A DNA stretch of 23,892 nucleotides. It comes from CAVRZY01 sp963725415. GTDB lineage: Bacteria; Acidobacteriota; Terriglobia; Bryobacterales; Bryobacteraceae. Under the pieces are notes generated by a model. That model saw nothing but the letters and a program-made list of their open reading frames with translations. It was not told the origin of the DNA and did not search any database. The stretch lies in the NCBI GenBank assembly GCA_963725415.1, contig CAVRZY010000118.1, positions 1 through 23,892 on the forward strand, given 5' to 3'. The position numbers and the translations under genes are program-made. This document shows, piece after piece, positions 20,967 through 23,892 of the stretch; the first letter of the stretch is position 1, and each line of letters starts with the position of its first letter.

Positions 20967-23892
20967 ATGCGTCGTCTGAGAACCGTACTTCTTTCGGCAT
21001 TGTCCGTTACTCTCCCCTTGCTTGCCCAAAGCCCGATAGCCAACATCGTCGGCCAGGTGCAGGATCCTTCAGGCGCACTCATCCTCGATGCCAGGATTCT
21101 CGTGCGCCATGTCGAGACCGGCGAACTTCGTGAAGCGAAGACGGACGAGAAAGGCGAATACACGGTTGCTAATCTGCCCCCGGGGCAATACCGCATCACG
21201 GTTGAGAAGGACGGCTTTCATCGTCTCGAGGACCGTGACGTCACACTCGAAACCGATCAGACCGCGCGGCTTGATTTCAAGCTGCAGGTCGGAGCGGTTT
21301 CCGAGGTGATCGAGGTTCAGGCAACGGTGCCCCTGCTCAACACCGAGAGCGCCATGAAGGGCGACGTAATCGTCAGCCGTGAGATGGTTGACATCCCGCT
21401 GGATGGCCGGGATTTTGCCGATCTGGCATACCTGGTTCCCGGCGTCGGCGAGAAAGCGCAGGGCGGGCAGGGATCGAACTTCGCGGTGAACGGCGCCCGC
21501 GCGGATAACACCAACTTCGTCGTCGACGGTTTCTATAACCAAAACATCAAGGGCGGAGGCGCGCAGGCCAGACCGACAGTCGATTCCATGATGGAATTCA
21601 AGATGCAAACCACCGGATACTCCGCGGAGTACGGGCGCCTGGCCGGTGGGACAATGAACATGGTACTCAAGTCGGGCACCAACCGCCTCCACGGAACATT
21701 GTTCGAGTTCCTGCGGAATGATGCTCTGGACACGCGCGGCTTCTTCGATCCGGCGAAGACCAAGTTGCGGCGCAACCAGTTCGGAGCTGTGCTGGATGGT
21801 CCTGTCTATTTTCCAAAGCTCTACAACGGGCACGACCGCACTTTCTTCCTCTTCAACTGGGAAAGCTACCGGCAGGTTACCGGCAGTTCCCTGCTCACCA
21901 GAGTGCCTACCAGCCTGGAGCGGCAGGGCGATTTTACCCAATCCCTCGACGTTGACGCGAAACCGGCCGTGCTCGTGGATCCGTTCAGCTCGACTGTCTC
22001 GGGCGCCTGTGTATCCGGGAAGATCGGCAACTGTTTTCCTGGTAATAAGATTCCCGCCAGCCGGTTCGACCGGATGGCCGGGCAGGTCATGACCTACTAC
22101 CCTGCTCCGAACCGGGCGGGGGTGAACAACTACTACGCGCTGGCAACCGAACCGGATGAGTGGGACAGCTTCACCGGGAAGGCAGACCAGCGAATCCGTA
22201 GTTCAGACAGCGTCTCGGTCCGGTTCCTGAAGCGGATCAACCGCAACACGGATCCCTTCGCCGGTAGCGAGACGGGCAGCATCTTCGGCGACTGGAACAG
22301 GCAGACCCAGGCGCTCGCCGGGTTGAGCTATACCCGGCTCTTCAGCGCCGCGCTGATCAACGAGGCCCGCTTCGGCTTCACGCGAACAACGCAGCGTAAG
22401 TTCGGCAGCGCCATGGGCCACAACTACGCGACGGACTGGGGCTTGACCGGTGGCACGACCGATCCGTTCCTGGTTGGATTTCCTCGTTTCCAGGTCACCG
22501 ATATGGCCAGCCTGGGCAACGCCAAGAACGTGCCCATCCTCTTCGCCGTGAACAACTACCAGTGGACCGACACCTTCACGTGGGTTAAGTCGAGCCACCT
22601 GCTGAAATTCGGCGCCGACATCCTGCGGTCGCAGTTCTTCATGCCGTACTACAACAACAATCGCGGCACCTATATTTTCAACGGATTCTGGACCACCGTT
22701 CCGATCGCTGACATGGAGCTGGGTGTCCTCAACAAGTTCACCAGAACAGTCGGCAGCAATCCGAACTATCTCCTGTTTACGAACTATGGTTTCTTTGCTC
22801 AGGACGATTTCAGGGTCAGCCCCACGCTGACTTTGAACCTTGGCCTCCGCTATGAGCTGGCAACACCGCCGGTGGAGAAATACGGGCGCCTCGCCAATTT
22901 CGTACCCGAACTCGGAAAACTGATTATTTCGAGTGACAAGACCATCCCCGACTTGCAGCAGGCCGTCACCAGCGCGGGCCTCACCGGACTCGTGGCACTA
23001 GCGCGAGACGTCGGGCTTCCACAATCGATGATCTACACGGCTTACAAATGCTTCGCGCCACGCTTCGGCTTCGCCTGGCGGCCGTCGGGAGGGGTGCGGA
23101 CCGTGGTCAGGGGCGGCTACGGCATCTACTACGGCAGCAACCTTTGGAACCCGGTTCGCAACGACTTAGGCAACACCTTTCCTTTCTCGGTGGAGGAGAG
23201 CCACAACAAGAGCAACAAGAGGCCGCAGGACCTCACTCTACTGAATCCGCTCGGAACCTCGGCGACTTTGGGCGGGGTGCTGACCCCCAACGGATACCAG
23301 ACCTGGCCGACTCCCCAGTACTTGCAGGCCTGGAATTTGACCGTCGAGCGCGAGCTCGGCAGGTCCGTGGCGGTCGAGGCCGCGTATATCGGATCCAAGG
23401 GCACCCATCTTGGTAGGCAGTACAACATCAACCAGCCGTTCCGGCTCCCTTCTCTGCAGCTTTCCGGGGGCGGATATCCGCGGCCCATTCCGGGATTCAA
23501 CGACATCAACTATTACTCCTTCGGTTCCAACTCGATTTACAATGCCGGTATCCTCCAGATGCGCAAGCGCTTCGCGCGTGGCTTCTTCTATCGTCTGAAC
23601 TACGTGTACAGCAAGTCCATCGACAGCGCCTCGCAAATTTCCGGCTCCGGCGACGGTGGCTACGGCGGCGCTCAGGACGCGCGCAATCTCAGCCTCGAGC
23701 GGGGGCGCTCGGACTGGGACCGGGGCCACAGCGTAACGTCGTTATTCATGTACGATGTGCCGTTCCGCCGGCATTTCCTCCTGAACGACTGGCAAGTCGC
23801 AGGGACCACTCGCCTGCAGACAGGGCCGCCCTTTACGGTGGCATCCTCCAGTGTGCAACTGGACCAGGGCGAAGCCAACAGGCCTGACCGTG
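20967..23892 (+). CDS. TonB-dependent receptor, Oar-like, with carboxypeptidase-regulatory-like N-domain (receptor 3, 3' end outside the window)
   Basis: The ATG at 20967 follows AAGGAGG (20952-20958) by eight bases. About 975 codons are visible and the frame is open at the right edge. A signal peptide (MRRLRTVLLSALSVTLPLLA Q) is followed by a carboxypeptidase-regulatory-like domain at about residues 25-105 (ANIVGQVQDPSGALILDARI ... LPPGQYRITVEKDGFHRLED). The plug, about 110-240, has IPLDGRDFADLAYLVPGVGE, NFAVNGARADNTNFVVDGFY and TTGYSAEYGRLAGGTMNMVL KSG. Barrel segments continue to the edge. It is more distant from receptors 1 and 2 than they are from each other. An in-frame ATG at 20880, inside the IS1380-end-like motif, would add 29 residues before the signal peptide. 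The strong ribosome-binding site argues for 20967. Substrate unknown. Confidence 0.92.
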   Translation, partial: MRRLRTVLLSALSVTLPLLAQSPIANIVGQVQDPSGALILDARILVRHVETGELREAKTDEKGEYTVANLPPGQYRITVEKDGFHRLEDRDVTLETDQTARLDFKLQVGAVSEVIEVQATVPLLNTESAMKGDVIVSREMVDIPLDGRDFADLAYLVPGVGEKAQGGQGSNFAVNGARADNTNFVVDGFYNQNIKGGGAQARPTVDSMMEFKMQTTGYSAEYGRLAGGTMNMVLKSGTNRLHGTLFEFLRNDALDTRGFFDPAKTKLRRNQFGAVLDGPVYFPKLYNGHDRTFFLFNWESYRQVTGSSLLTRVPTSLERQGDFTQSLDVDAKPAVLVDPFSSTVSGACVSGKIGNCFPGNKIPASRFDRMAGQVMTYYPAPNRAGVNNYYALATEPDEWDSFTGKADQRIRSSDSVSVRFLKRINRNTDPFAGSETGSIFGDWNRQTQALAGLSYTRLFSAALINEARFGFTRTTQRKFGSAMGHNYATDWGLTGGTTDPFLVGFPRFQVTDMASLGNAKNVPILFAVNNYQWTDTFTWVKSSHLLKFGADILRSQFFMPYYNNNRGTYIFNGFWTTVPIADMELGVLNKFTRTVGSNPNYLLFTNYGFFAQDDFRVSPTLTLNLGLRYELATPPVEKYGRLANFVPELGKLIISSDKTIPDLQQAVTSAGLTGLVALARDVGLPQSMIYTAYKCFAPRFGFAWRPSGGVRTVVRGGYGIYYGSNLWNPVRNDLGNTFPFSVEESHNKSNKRPQDLTLLNPLGTSATLGGVLTPNGYQTWPTPQYLQAWNLTVERELGRSVAVEAAYIGSKGTHLGRQYNINQPFRLPSLQLSGGGYPRPIPGFNDINYYSFGSNSIYNAGILQMRKRFARGFFYRLNYVYSKSIDSASQISGSGDGGYGGAQDARNLSLERGRSDWDRGHSVTSLFMYDVPFRRHFLLNDWQVAGTTRLQTGPPFTVASSSVQLDQGEANRPDR

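Noticed and set aside
1..23892. tRNA, rRNA, riboswitch or replication origin
   Set aside because: Scanning by eye found no cloverleaf with a TTCGAATC-type arm in context, no rRNA motifs and no DnaA-box cluster; weak cases could be missed without a covariance-model search.

Overview
Most of this window reads like a repeat-rich accessory stretch of a high-GC Acidobacteriota genome (Solibacter/Bryobacter-like). The main reason is three very large Oar-type TonB-dependent receptors (two complete, 1263 and 1152 aa; one running off the right edge), each with a signal peptide, a carboxypeptidase-regulatory-like domain, a plug and a barrel. A remnant of an acidobacterial-style Ser/Thr kinase/TolB-propeller protein fits the same picture. 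The left 2.4 kb is different: a PDZ protein and a FloA (flotillin-like) gene, both of planctomycete type and both broken by several frameshifts. That block is either decayed transferred DNA or a join between unrelated sequences. Taxonomy is inferred from family resemblance only.

Layout. 1-164: 3' end of an unknown gene. 187-1181: frameshifted PDZ protein, followed by an intrinsic terminator and an inverted repeat. 1668-2396: frameshifted, truncated floA, ending beside a palindromic repeat. 2520-2988 (-): kinase/propeller remnant. 3096-4061 (-): intact stand-alone GMP-synthase-type ATP-pyrophosphatase. 4110-4277: 83-bp tandem palindromes. 4278-4479 and 6730-6931: a 202-bp direct repeat enclosing a papain-like protease/alpha-beta-hydrolase gene (one frameshift) and a short following ORF that the right repeat cuts off. 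7099-10890 (-): receptor 1, with a promoter and a terminator-like hairpin. 11017-11413: composite nested-palindrome element. 11589-12321: internally deleted IS1182-like element. 12503-15961 (+): receptor 2. 16091-16588 and 17850-18347: two 498-bp deletion derivatives of the same IS. Between them lie a DUF805 membrane protein (-), an IS1380-like remnant and a truncated membrane/coiled-coil protein. 18348-19964 (-): gatB, carrying an in-frame 133-bp mobile element. 19997-20900: a second IS1380-like remnant. 20967-23892 (+): receptor 3, incomplete.

The strongest signal is how small non-autonomous elements coexist with genes. One IS66-like miniature element sits in frame inside gatB and adds 47 residues, with a near-perfect 8-bp target duplication. 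Two IS1182-like deletion derivatives abut exactly the TAG stop codons of gatB and the DUF805 gene. A roughly 50-bp sequence found at the end of IS1380-like remnants recurs 109-119 bp upstream of three start codons, in the gene's own orientation, and carries TATAAT-like hexamers. The protease/hydrolase gene between long direct repeats is the best candidate for a mobile cargo gene of unknown purpose. No complete autonomous transposase, tRNA, rRNA or CRISPR array was seen.
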